A DNA stretch of 6,878 bases from Bacteroidaceae bacterium (GTDB lineage: Bacteria > Bacteroidota > Bacteroidia > Bacteroidales > Bacteroidaceae), in NCBI GenBank assembly GCA_021443285.1, contig JABUUG010000064.1:2964-9841 (forward strand). Reading direction: 5' to 3'. Numbering within the stretch: the stretch's first letter is position 1; every line of letters begins with the position of its first letter. Both the position numbers and the translations under genes were made by a program. The notes below the pieces were generated by a model. It was not told where the DNA came from. It worked only from the letters and a program-made list of their open reading frames with translations, and did not search any database. Positions 1 to 5,579 of the stretch are shown here, piece after piece.

Positions 1-54
1 AATGCGAGTAAGCAAGTGCAGAGAAGCTCGCTTAATCTGCCGAGCGGGAGCATT
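1..54. repeat. Hairpin-forming element at left edge
   Basis: The sequence can fold as nested inverted repeats. An outer 5-bp arm pair is AATGC (1-5) with GCATT (50-54). An inner interrupted stem pairs GCAGA (18-22) with TCTGC (36-40), and continues after a small internal bulge as AAGC (24-27) with GCTT (30-33). From memory, similar GTGCAGA-AAGC-GCTT-TCTGC-CGAG strings occur between genes in Prevotella-like genomes, but I could not check this. It could be the end of a dispersed repeat, or a weak terminator of a gene lying left of the window, since it is followed by a short T-rich stretch (53-57). Confidence 0.4.
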
Positions 55-373
55 TTATCCAAAATAGTAGTAAATCACAAAGAATAAAACCAATATACGC
101 TCTAATGAACTTTTTGGGTTTAAGACATGAATGACGGGCAGAGCCAAGCATAAAAAGGCAGTTGCCGCAGCCCTCCAGCCCCTGTGCAATTCGTCGCTCG
201 CAGAGGCAATAACATACCCGTGTAGTCGCGCAATTTGCGTTAAACCCGACATCACCTCCGTCCGCCTTAACATTTCCTATTTTTTGTTCACACTTTTTAA
301 GGCAATATCCACCATTTTTAGAGAGAAAATCCCCATTATACAGCCTTTTTTTATAGACATAAAACAAAAATAA
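55..373. other. Non-coding upstream region, no supported gene
   Basis: I see no convincing gene in this stretch. An open frame at 131-373 (+) encodes about 80 residues, but it has no signal peptide or recognisable domain, its residue make-up is odd, and it is overlapped by equally long open frames on the other strand. The region is GC-richer and gene-like at 140-260, then very AT-rich at 270-373 with several T and A runs, as expected upstream of a promoter. A small palindrome, CGCAA-T-TTGCG, lies at 229-239. No tRNA, CRISPR or transposase signature was seen. Confidence 0.5.
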
Positions 374-404
374 GAATATTTCTCACAAAAAATGGGAGAT
401 ATTC
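374..404. promoter_or_regulatory. 11-bp inverted repeat upstream of the operon promoter
   Basis: GAATATTTCTC (374-384) faces GGGAGATATTC (394-404) across a 9-base loop. As RNA, all 11 positions pair, nine as Watson-Crick and two as G-U; as DNA it is an 11-bp dyad with two mismatches. It lies 25 bases before the predicted -7 element, so it spans roughly -70 to -40 relative to the inferred start site. A repressor or activator operator is therefore more natural than a leader hairpin. It could also be a terminator-like remnant from upstream, although no T-run follows it. Confidence 0.4.
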
Positions 405-429
405 CACCGCTATATAAAAGCAAACAGAC

Positions 430-437
430 TATTTTTG
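430..437 (+). promoter_or_regulatory. Candidate Bacteroidetes -7 promoter element (TATTTTTG)
   Basis: TATTTTTG fits the TAnnTTTG -7 consensus used by the Bacteroidetes housekeeping sigma factor. It sits 33 bases before the first ATG of the operon, which would put transcription start near 442-445 and leave a leader of roughly 27 bases. No good TTG-type -33 element is visible at the usual distance (around 404-410, where the sequence is CCACCGC), so the promoter may be weak or need an activator. The nearby inverted repeat would be a candidate binding site. Confidence 0.5.
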
Positions 438-470
438 CACCATAAAAATAGGAAAAATCCACCAACTAAT

Positions 471-1301
471 ATGAACTATAAGCAATTTTCTTATGCAGTT
501 GGCGCATATGCTTTTGCAGTATGCGCCCTGATGTCGTGCTCGCAGTCGGGCGACGACGAACTGACAGCAGCTGCTGTCGAAAAGGGTAAGTTTAAGATAT
601 CCCTACAGGCAGCCAACAATTTCAGTAGCAGTTCACGCGCAGTGAACGAGGCGGACTACAAGTCCCTCGCCAACTACAGAGTGGTTATCACAGACCAGTA
701 TGATGCCGTAAAGGAAGAGTTTGCGGGCAACGCAGTGCCTTCAAGCATCAACCTGCCTATCGGCTCCTACAAGGTAACCGCCTCTTACGGCGAAGAGCAG
801 GCAGCCTCACGCGACAAATTCCTCAGCACAGGCTATGCTCTGGTGAACATCACCGGCGGCGACGAGCAGGTGGTCTCAATAACCTGCGAGCCCACATGCG
901 GAAAAGTGGCAGTGAACTTCGACGCCACAATGGCAACCTACTACACTGACTACTACGTGGAATATTCAACACCCAAGCTCGGCACACAGAAGGCTATGTG
1001 GGCTAAGGGCGACAAAGACCCCTACTACCTCGCAGTGAATGCCGGCGGCGACGAGATAACAGCCACCGTACACCTCACTCCGAAAGAGGAGTATATGACC
1101 GACGAGCAGAAGACTGCATCCTTCGTGGATGGCGTCATCACACAGAAATACACCCTCAAGCGCAACGAGGCATGGACAATGAAGATCAAGCCCAACTACA
1201 CCAACACAACGGGTACACTCGGCATAAGCATCACCATCGATGAGACAACTGTAGACCACCCTGTGGACATCACTGTTCCCGCAGAATGGATAATAAAATA
1301 A
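471..1301 (+). CDS. DUF4493-family surface lipoprotein
   Basis: This is a predicted outer-membrane lipoprotein of 276 residues. A short signal peptide ends in LMSC with the lipid-accepting cysteine at residue 23, followed by SQSGDDE, an acidic stretch of the kind that directs Bacteroidetes lipoproteins to the cell surface. The rest (about 39-270) matches the DUF4493 pattern. It has a first beta strand (GKFKISL), a Ser-Arg-Ala motif (R56-A57), the sequence INLPIGSYKVTASYG, a Cys-containing strand (ITCEPTCGKVAVNF), and a C-terminal strand pair ending in ITVPAEWIIK. I chose the ATG at 471 because it starts directly with the signal peptide; the in-frame TTG at 435 lies inside the likely -7 promoter element. 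It is the first gene of a four-gene run. The molecular role of DUF4493 is not established; a structural or adhesive surface role is inferred. Confidence 0.9.
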   Translation: MNYKQFSYAVGAYAFAVCALMSCSQSGDDELTAAAVEKGKFKISLQAANNFSSSSRAVNEADYKSLANYRVVITDQYDAVKEEFAGNAVPSSINLPIGSYKVTASYGEEQAASRDKFLSTGYALVNITGGDEQVVSITCEPTCGKVAVNFDATMATYYTDYYVEYSTPKLGTQKAMWAKGDKDPYYLAVNAGGDEITATVHLTPKEEYMTDEQKTASFVDGVITQKYTLKRNEAWTMKIKPNYTNTTGTLGISITIDETTVDHPVDITVPAEWIIK

Positions 1302-1322
1302 CCCCTAAACATTAATAAGATT

Positions 1323-2591
1323 ATGAGACTACATAAATATATACTCTGTGCAGCCGCCGCAACCCTCGGCACTGTTTCCTGCACGACAAACAACCCATGG
1401 GACTCAGAGGTGGCAAAGTCTGAATACGCCGAGAGGGGACTGCTCAACCTGAACATCTCCGCAAAAACTCCTGAGAGCAGAACCGCCTCACGCGCTGCCG
1501 TAAACACGGCGTCATTCCACGTAACCATTAAGGGAAACGATGACGACAACAAGGGTTTCTCTACCGACTACTATGTTGAGGAAGACGGCGAAAAGAAGCA
1601 GCTGCAGCTCCCTGTAGGAAAGCACACCATCACCGCAACCAACCACGACAGACTCGACAAGCAGATGACAGTACCTGTATATGTCGGAACAAAGGAGATT
1701 GAAATAACAAAAGACATCACCACAGAGACTGAAGTTGCCTGCAAGATGGCAAATAGCCGTGTGTCTGTAGGATACACAGACAAATTCCGCGCCATATTTG
1801 ACGAGTGGGAAATAACCATTAACGACAATAGCGACAAGGCCATAACATACGACCAGACCACCTCAAAATCAAGGATGGTCTTCTGGCTCTTTGAGAACAA
1901 CTGCGAGGAGATTTCCGTTGACATCAAAGCCCACACAAAGGCGGGCGTCAATGTGGAAGGTTCTGCGAAGTACAACAAGAAGAACAGCACAGAACAATAC
2001 ACCGACCTCAACACCAACTACTTCTGCGGCGGCGATGCCATCGAAATTGAGTTTTCACCGGCAGAGGCCACATCGGGCGACATAACAGGCATTAATATCA
2101 ACACAAAGATTGAGTTCACAAACGAAGACCAGGATGTTGTTGTGGAGGTAACCGACAAAATAGATGAGCCGATTGATCCTCCAACACCTCCTAGTGGTGA
2201 CCCAATAGTAGTAGAATTCCCTTACGGACAGGAATTTACTGCAACTGCTGGTCAGACAGAGTTTGACAAAGTGCAGGTTGACTTCACCTTCCCAACAGGA
2301 TTGAAGAATCTATATGTAAGTGTTTCTGGTAGTGAAGGATTTGAAGATGCTTGTAGTCTGATGGGCTTAACAGAAGGCGATGGTCTTGACTTGACTGGCG
2401 ATGAAGCACAGGCACTTGGCACTCTCTTCAATTTACCAACTGTAGGTGACACTAAATATACATTCAATCTTAATGACACATTGTGGGATCTTCTTTTAGG
2501 TTTCCCGGGGACACAGACATTCACATTGAAAGCAGTTGACAAAAATGGCACAACTGCAAATGGTACACTGACAATTACAATTAATGAATAA
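1323..2591 (+). CDS. Two-module DUF4493 lipoprotein with C-terminal beta module
   Basis: This 422-residue predicted lipoprotein begins 21 bases after the preceding gene. The signal peptide ends around TVSC with the lipid cysteine at residue 20; the -3 position is Thr, a loose lipobox. Residues 39 to about 275 are DUF4493-like: strand GLLNLNI, Ser-Arg-Ala at R57-A58, LQLPVGKHTITAT, and ACKMANSRVSVGY. A Pro/Asp-rich linker (about 282-294, PIDPPTPPSGDP) leads to a C-terminal domain (295-422) with FPTGLKNLYVSVSGS, an acidic GDGLDLTGDEAQ stretch, and a closing strand pair FTLKAVDKNG..TLTITI. Modules of this pattern recur at the C-terminus of Bacteroides DUF4493 proteins; I recognise it by pattern only. 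The C-terminal part is clearly more AT-rich than the N-terminal part (about 42% against 51% GC by hand count). Function is unknown; it is probably a surface structural or adhesin subunit. Confidence 0.9.
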   Translation: MRLHKYILCAAAATLGTVSCTTNNPWDSEVAKSEYAERGLLNLNISAKTPESRTASRAAVNTASFHVTIKGNDDDNKGFSTDYYVEEDGEKKQLQLPVGKHTITATNHDRLDKQMTVPVYVGTKEIEITKDITTETEVACKMANSRVSVGYTDKFRAIFDEWEITINDNSDKAITYDQTTSKSRMVFWLFENNCEEISVDIKAHTKAGVNVEGSAKYNKKNSTEQYTDLNTNYFCGGDAIEIEFSPAEATSGDITGININTKIEFTNEDQDVVVEVTDKIDEPIDPPTPPSGDPIVVEFPYGQEFTATAGQTEFDKVQVDFTFPTGLKNLYVSVSGSEGFEDACSLMGLTEGDGLDLTGDEAQALGTLFNLPTVGDTKYTFNLNDTLWDLLLGFPGTQTFTLKAVDKNGTTANGTLTITINE

Positions 2592-2606
2592 ACAGCACTT
2601 ACAACA

Positions 2607-4394
2607 ATGAAAAATACATTATATCTATTCGCTCTTGTGGCAATGGTGCTGTTTGCATCATGCACAAACGAAAACGAAAAGGCACAGGCTGACGGATACC
2701 TGAACCTCTCGTTCAATACGGTCAATGTCACCAATTCAAGGGCAATACCAGACGAATACAACGCCAAGCAGTTGGCAGTGAAGATTGTGAACAAGGCTAC
2801 TGGCGTAACTGTAAAGAGCACAGCCGACCACACACAGTGGGCTAACACAAACATATCACTTGCTCCCGGCACTTACACCGTTACTGCAAGCTCCAGCGGT
2901 TGGGACGGCAACGACTCCGGTCGTGATGTGCCTTACTACTCCGGCTCTACAGACGTAACCATCACTTCCGGCACAAAGACTGACGCATCTATCGTCTGCA
3001 GACTTGCAAACGTAAAGGTAAGCGTAAACTTCGACCAGTCTATCCTTGACAATTTCGCAAGCGCAACGGTAGAAGTAAACTCTGCAGTATCGGGCATTGA
3101 CGTACAGACCTTCGTAATGGGCGAGACAGGAACCATGAAGCCCGCATACTTCCCTGTAGGCAACCTCACCGTAAAGCTGACAGTGGTAAATAAAGCAGGC
3201 ACCACACACACTATGGATACTCCTATCGAGAATGTTAACGCCCGCGACCACTTCATCCTCAACTACACCACTGCCGGCACCGGCACTGGCGGCATCACAA
3301 TCACTGCCGACGATGAAGAAAAGATATTCAGCTATAACTTCGTAGTACCGACAGAAGCTTCTACCATCCTGAAGACAAATGCCGCAAACGCATGGAGCAA
3401 CTTCGCTTACCTCGAAGGAACAGTTAAGCATGTCAAGACCGTTGACGACGCTAATGTGAAGATGTTGTACAAGAAGTCTGCCGACACAGACTGGACAACA
3501 GTAGCCACGACAAAGGAAGGCGACCTCTACAAGGCAAAAGCAACATCTCTTGCGCCAAGCACAGAGTACTCATTCAAGATTGTATATACTGAAGACGGCA
3601 ACACATTCGAAAGTCAGGAGCGTACATTCACAACCGAAAACGCAGCAGCATTGCCAAATGGCAATATGGATTATTGGCATGATGGTACATTTAACAACAA
3701 GACAGTTACATATCCTAATGCCAATGGAGATTCCTTCTGGGATACATCAAACCCAGGTTCTGCAACAGCAAGTTGGATGGTAACCACTCAGGAAACAACT
3801 GATGTTCACACTGCTGGAGGTTCTGCAGCATGCCTTACTTCAACTAATGTAGTCATAAAATTTGCAGCAGCAAGCTTATATGCAGGTAGTTTTGGAAAAT
3901 TGAATGGAACAAGTGGTGCATCAATTAATTTCGGTCAGCCATGGTCAAGCCGTCCTACACAGTTGAAGGGATGGTTCAAATACAGCACTGGTCCAATAAA
4001 CTATTACGGCGGTGCTCCTGCAGGCGTAACAATTACAAAGGGAGAAACCCTCGACCTGTGGAGTGCATACATAGTTCTTGCTGACGAAGGCTACACATTC
4101 GATAATACCAATATCGCAGGAACTGCTTGGAACTATGCTACTGACAGTCGCGTCATTGCATACGGTGCATTAGCAGACGACAAGTGCGTAAGCGCAAGCG
4201 AATGGACAGAGTTCACCATTGACCTTGACTATCGCGACCTGAAGCGTAAACCAAAGACAATCATGGTTGTATTCTCTTCATCGAAATATGGCGACTACTT
4301 TACGGGCTACGGCGGTCCAGGAAGCAAAAAAGAAGGCTCAAAACTGCTCCTTGACGACCTCGAACTCGTTTACGGCGAGCCATCAAACAACTAA
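2607..4394 (+). CDS. DUF4493-FN3-PCMD modular lipoprotein
   Basis: This 595-residue predicted surface lipoprotein starts 15 bases after the previous gene. The signal peptide ends FASC with the lipid cysteine at residue 19, followed by TNENEK. Domains in order are: DUF4493 (about 30-240; GYLNLSF, Ser-Arg-Ala at R45-A46, ISLAPGTYTVTASS, CRLANVKVSVNF); a fibronectin III-like domain (about 260-345; LEGTVKHV, LAPSTEYSFKIVYTEDG); and PCMD, the 'putative carbohydrate metabolism' domain (about 349-590). PCMD hallmarks are LPNGNMDYW, DSFWDTSN, KFAAASLYAGSF, INFGQPWSSRPTQLKGWFKY, VVFSSSKYGDYFTG and LLLDDLELVYG at the C-terminus, so the domain appears complete. PCMD is thought from its fold to be carbohydrate-related, but no activity is established, and I see no clear catalytic residues. 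As the largest module set in the run it could be a tip or ligand-binding subunit. The first half of the PCMD domain is AT-richer than the rest of the gene. Confidence 0.93.
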   Translation: MKNTLYLFALVAMVLFASCTNENEKAQADGYLNLSFNTVNVTNSRAIPDEYNAKQLAVKIVNKATGVTVKSTADHTQWANTNISLAPGTYTVTASSSGWDGNDSGRDVPYYSGSTDVTITSGTKTDASIVCRLANVKVSVNFDQSILDNFASATVEVNSAVSGIDVQTFVMGETGTMKPAYFPVGNLTVKLTVVNKAGTTHTMDTPIENVNARDHFILNYTTAGTGTGGITITADDEEKIFSYNFVVPTEASTILKTNAANAWSNFAYLEGTVKHVKTVDDANVKMLYKKSADTDWTTVATTKEGDLYKAKATSLAPSTEYSFKIVYTEDGNTFESQERTFTTENAAALPNGNMDYWHDGTFNNKTVTYPNANGDSFWDTSNPGSATASWMVTTQETTDVHTAGGSAACLTSTNVVIKFAAASLYAGSFGKLNGTSGASINFGQPWSSRPTQLKGWFKYSTGPINYYGGAPAGVTITKGETLDLWSAYIVLADEGYTFDNTNIAGTAWNYATDSRVIAYGALADDKCVSASEWTEFTIDLDYRDLKRKPKTIMVVFSSSKYGDYFTGYGGPGSKKEGSKLLLDDLELVYGEPSNN

Positions 4395-4406
4395 GCCACT
4401 ACTGAA

Positions 4407-5312
4407 ATGCGCTTAAAGCATATATTGTTAGCAGTTATGTTATGTCTGGGTTCGGCAGCTGCCTTCGGGCAGTCTGCCGACTCGGTGCGTTCTACAGGCA
4501 CTGACCTGATGGCTGCGCCAAAGCTATCCCTCAACGACTCCCTCACGCCCAACATCGTCTATGTACACGACACCGTGTATGTCGATAGGGACATGAAGAA
4601 AAAGAAGAAGAAATACAGCGCCAAGACTGCACGCTTCCACCGCTTCGACCGCGAGATACAGAAGACCACCTTCGTGCCGAAAGGCACATGGACCTGCGGA
4701 CTGGCTGTGTCTTACAGCTCACGCAGCTACGACAACATCAACATGCTCGTGCTGCGCGACGTAACGATGGATGGCTACAGCTTCGGCGTCAGCCCGCATG
4801 TGGGATATTTCTTCGCGAACAACATCAGTGCCGGTCTGCGGTTCAGCTACGACCGCGACTACGTTAACCTCGAAAACCTTGACCTGAACCTCGGCGAGGA
4901 CTTCAACATCAAGCTGCAGGACCTCTACTACCTCCAGCACAACTACAAGGTGTCGGGCTACATACGCACATACATGTCGCTCGGCGGCAGCCGCGTGTTC
5001 GGCTTCTTCAACGAGGTGAGAATAGGCTACGGCTACAGCCAAGGCAAGAACTCGGTGGGCAAGTACGAGGCAGGAACGCTCGACGCCACATACCAGACCA
5101 TAAACAACCTCCACATAGGCTTCGCGCCGGGCGTGGCTGTGTTCGTGCAGGACTGGATGGCGATAGAGGCCCAGATGGGCATCATGGGCGTGAACTTCAA
5201 CTGGACGCATCAGACACACAACCAGGTGGATCAGGGCAACATAAAGACATTCTCCGGAAAATTCAAGATTGACCTCTTCTCCATCGCCATCGGAACGGTA
5301 TTCTATCTATAG
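4407..5312 (+). CDS. Small outer-membrane beta-barrel protein
   Basis: This is a 301-residue exported protein beginning 12 bases after the previous stop codon, the last gene of the closely spaced run. A Sec signal peptide ends near AFG-QSAD (cleavage about 21/22), with no lipobox. Residues 22-93 form a periplasmic or linker region containing the sequence VHDTVYVDRD and six consecutive lysines (64-69). From about residue 94 there are eight amphipathic strands, among them TWTCGLAVSYSS, YSFGVSPHVGYFF, NISAGLRFSYDRDY, NEVRIGYGYSQ, LHIGFAPGVAVFV and the final FSIAIGTVFYL. The terminal aromatic followed by leucine resembles a beta-barrel insertion signal. This fits a small 8-stranded OmpA/OmpX-like barrel. 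Its place in the operon suggests it anchors, stabilises or helps display the lipoproteins, but that is inference. No OmpA-type peptidoglycan-binding domain is present. Confidence 0.9.
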   Translation: MRLKHILLAVMLCLGSAAAFGQSADSVRSTGTDLMAAPKLSLNDSLTPNIVYVHDTVYVDRDMKKKKKKYSAKTARFHRFDREIQKTTFVPKGTWTCGLAVSYSSRSYDNINMLVLRDVTMDGYSFGVSPHVGYFFANNISAGLRFSYDRDYVNLENLDLNLGEDFNIKLQDLYYLQHNYKVSGYIRTYMSLGGSRVFGFFNEVRIGYGYSQGKNSVGKYEAGTLDATYQTINNLHIGFAPGVAVFVQDWMAIEAQMGIMGVNFNWTHQTHNQVDQGNIKTFSGKFKIDLFSIAIGTVFYL

Positions 5313-5317
5313 TTATG

Positions 5318-5336
5318 TTATAACGGGAAGTTATAA
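5318..5336. terminator. Weak hairpin just after the four-gene run
   Basis: TTATAAC (5318-5324) and GTTATAA (5330-5336) form a perfect 7-bp stem around a GGGAA loop, beginning 5 bases after the stop codon of the barrel gene. The stem is AT-rich and is not followed by an uninterrupted T-run (GGAATTAACCTTTT follows), so it is at best a weak terminator or a 3'-end stabilising hairpin. Confidence 0.3.
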
Positions 5337-5361
5337 GGAATTAACCTTTTATGATATATTT

Positions 5362-5485
5362 TTAACCGCAGATTCCACCAAATTCACGCAGATACATATT
5401 ATTAACTTACGCAGATATTAAATAAAGATTCTCGCAGATAAATGCAGATTGTAATCTGCATGAATTTGGTTGAATCTGCGGTTAA
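5362..5485. repeat. 32-bp imperfect inverted repeat built of GCAGAT units
   Basis: The arms 5362-5393 and 5454-5485 are reverse complements at 30 of 32 positions; the outer ends read TTAACCGCAGATT and AATCTGCGGTTAA. GCAGAT occurs in the + orientation at 5368, 5388, 5411, 5434 and 5444, and as ATCTGC at 5454 and 5474. The spacing within each arm is 20 bases. The 60-base interior is AT-rich and carries no reading frame. This looks like a dispersed non-coding repeat of REP or MITE type, or a strong intercistronic stem-loop. From memory, CGCAGAT-rich repeats are frequent between genes of Bacteroidales and some other bacteria. Confidence 0.8.
5442..5461. repeat. Perfect 9-bp palindrome nested in the inverted repeat
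   Basis: ATGCAGATT (5442-5450) and AATCTGCAT (5453-5461) are exact reverse complements separated by two bases. It overlaps the inner part of the right arm of the larger repeat, so this small hairpin and the long hairpin are mutually exclusive near 5454-5461. The two structures could be alternatives in RNA, but I have no sign that this is used for regulation. Confidence 0.65.
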
Positions 5486-5579
5486 TAAACAATTATCCAT
5501 TACAAATAAATTGTTAAGAATATTTCCAAATAAATGCTGAAGAGTTTACCTCTCTTAACTTCCACTAATAGATATTTTC
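5486..5579 (+). other. AT-rich leader before the last gene
   Basis: This 94-base stretch separates the inverted repeat from the last gene. I see no TAnnTTTG promoter element and no Shine-Dalgarno sequence. A 7-bp dyad, GTTAAGA (5513-5519) with TCTTAAC (5553-5559), spans 33 bases and could form a weak leader hairpin. The last gene may depend on read-through from the upstream run or on a promoter I cannot recognise. Confidence 0.35.

Noticed and set aside
365..372. Divergent -7 element on the minus strand (TATTTTTG)
   Set aside because: The only TTTG upstream lies 13 bases away, shorter than expected, and no minus-strand gene follows. It is likely chance in AT-rich DNA.
131..373. 80-residue open frame on the + strand upstream of the operon
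   Set aside because: No signal peptide, domain or plausible start context, and it ends in a low-complexity AT-rich tract. It is more likely part of a non-coding leader or repeat.
32..465. Minus-strand open frames over the upstream region
   Set aside because: They overlap each other, have Cys- and aromatic-rich composition without known motifs, and cover the AT-rich promoter region.
435..470. TTG start at 435 giving a longer first lipoprotein
   Set aside because: The added residues (HHKNRKNPPTN) would precede a normal signal peptide, and the TTG overlaps the -7 promoter element.
4719..5219. Long minus-strand open frame opposite the barrel gene
   Set aside because: Its Val/Ala/His/Glu-rich translation mirrors codon bias of the real gene on the + strand, and no start signal or domain is visible.
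5362..5485. Phase-variable invertible promoter flanked by inverted repeats
   Set aside because: The 60-base interior contains no TAnnTTTG element in either orientation and is short compared with known Bacteroides invertible promoters. No recombinase gene is visible.
5362..5485. CRISPR array
   Set aside because: The GCAGAT units are short, irregularly spaced and in both orientations, with no spacers of uniform length.
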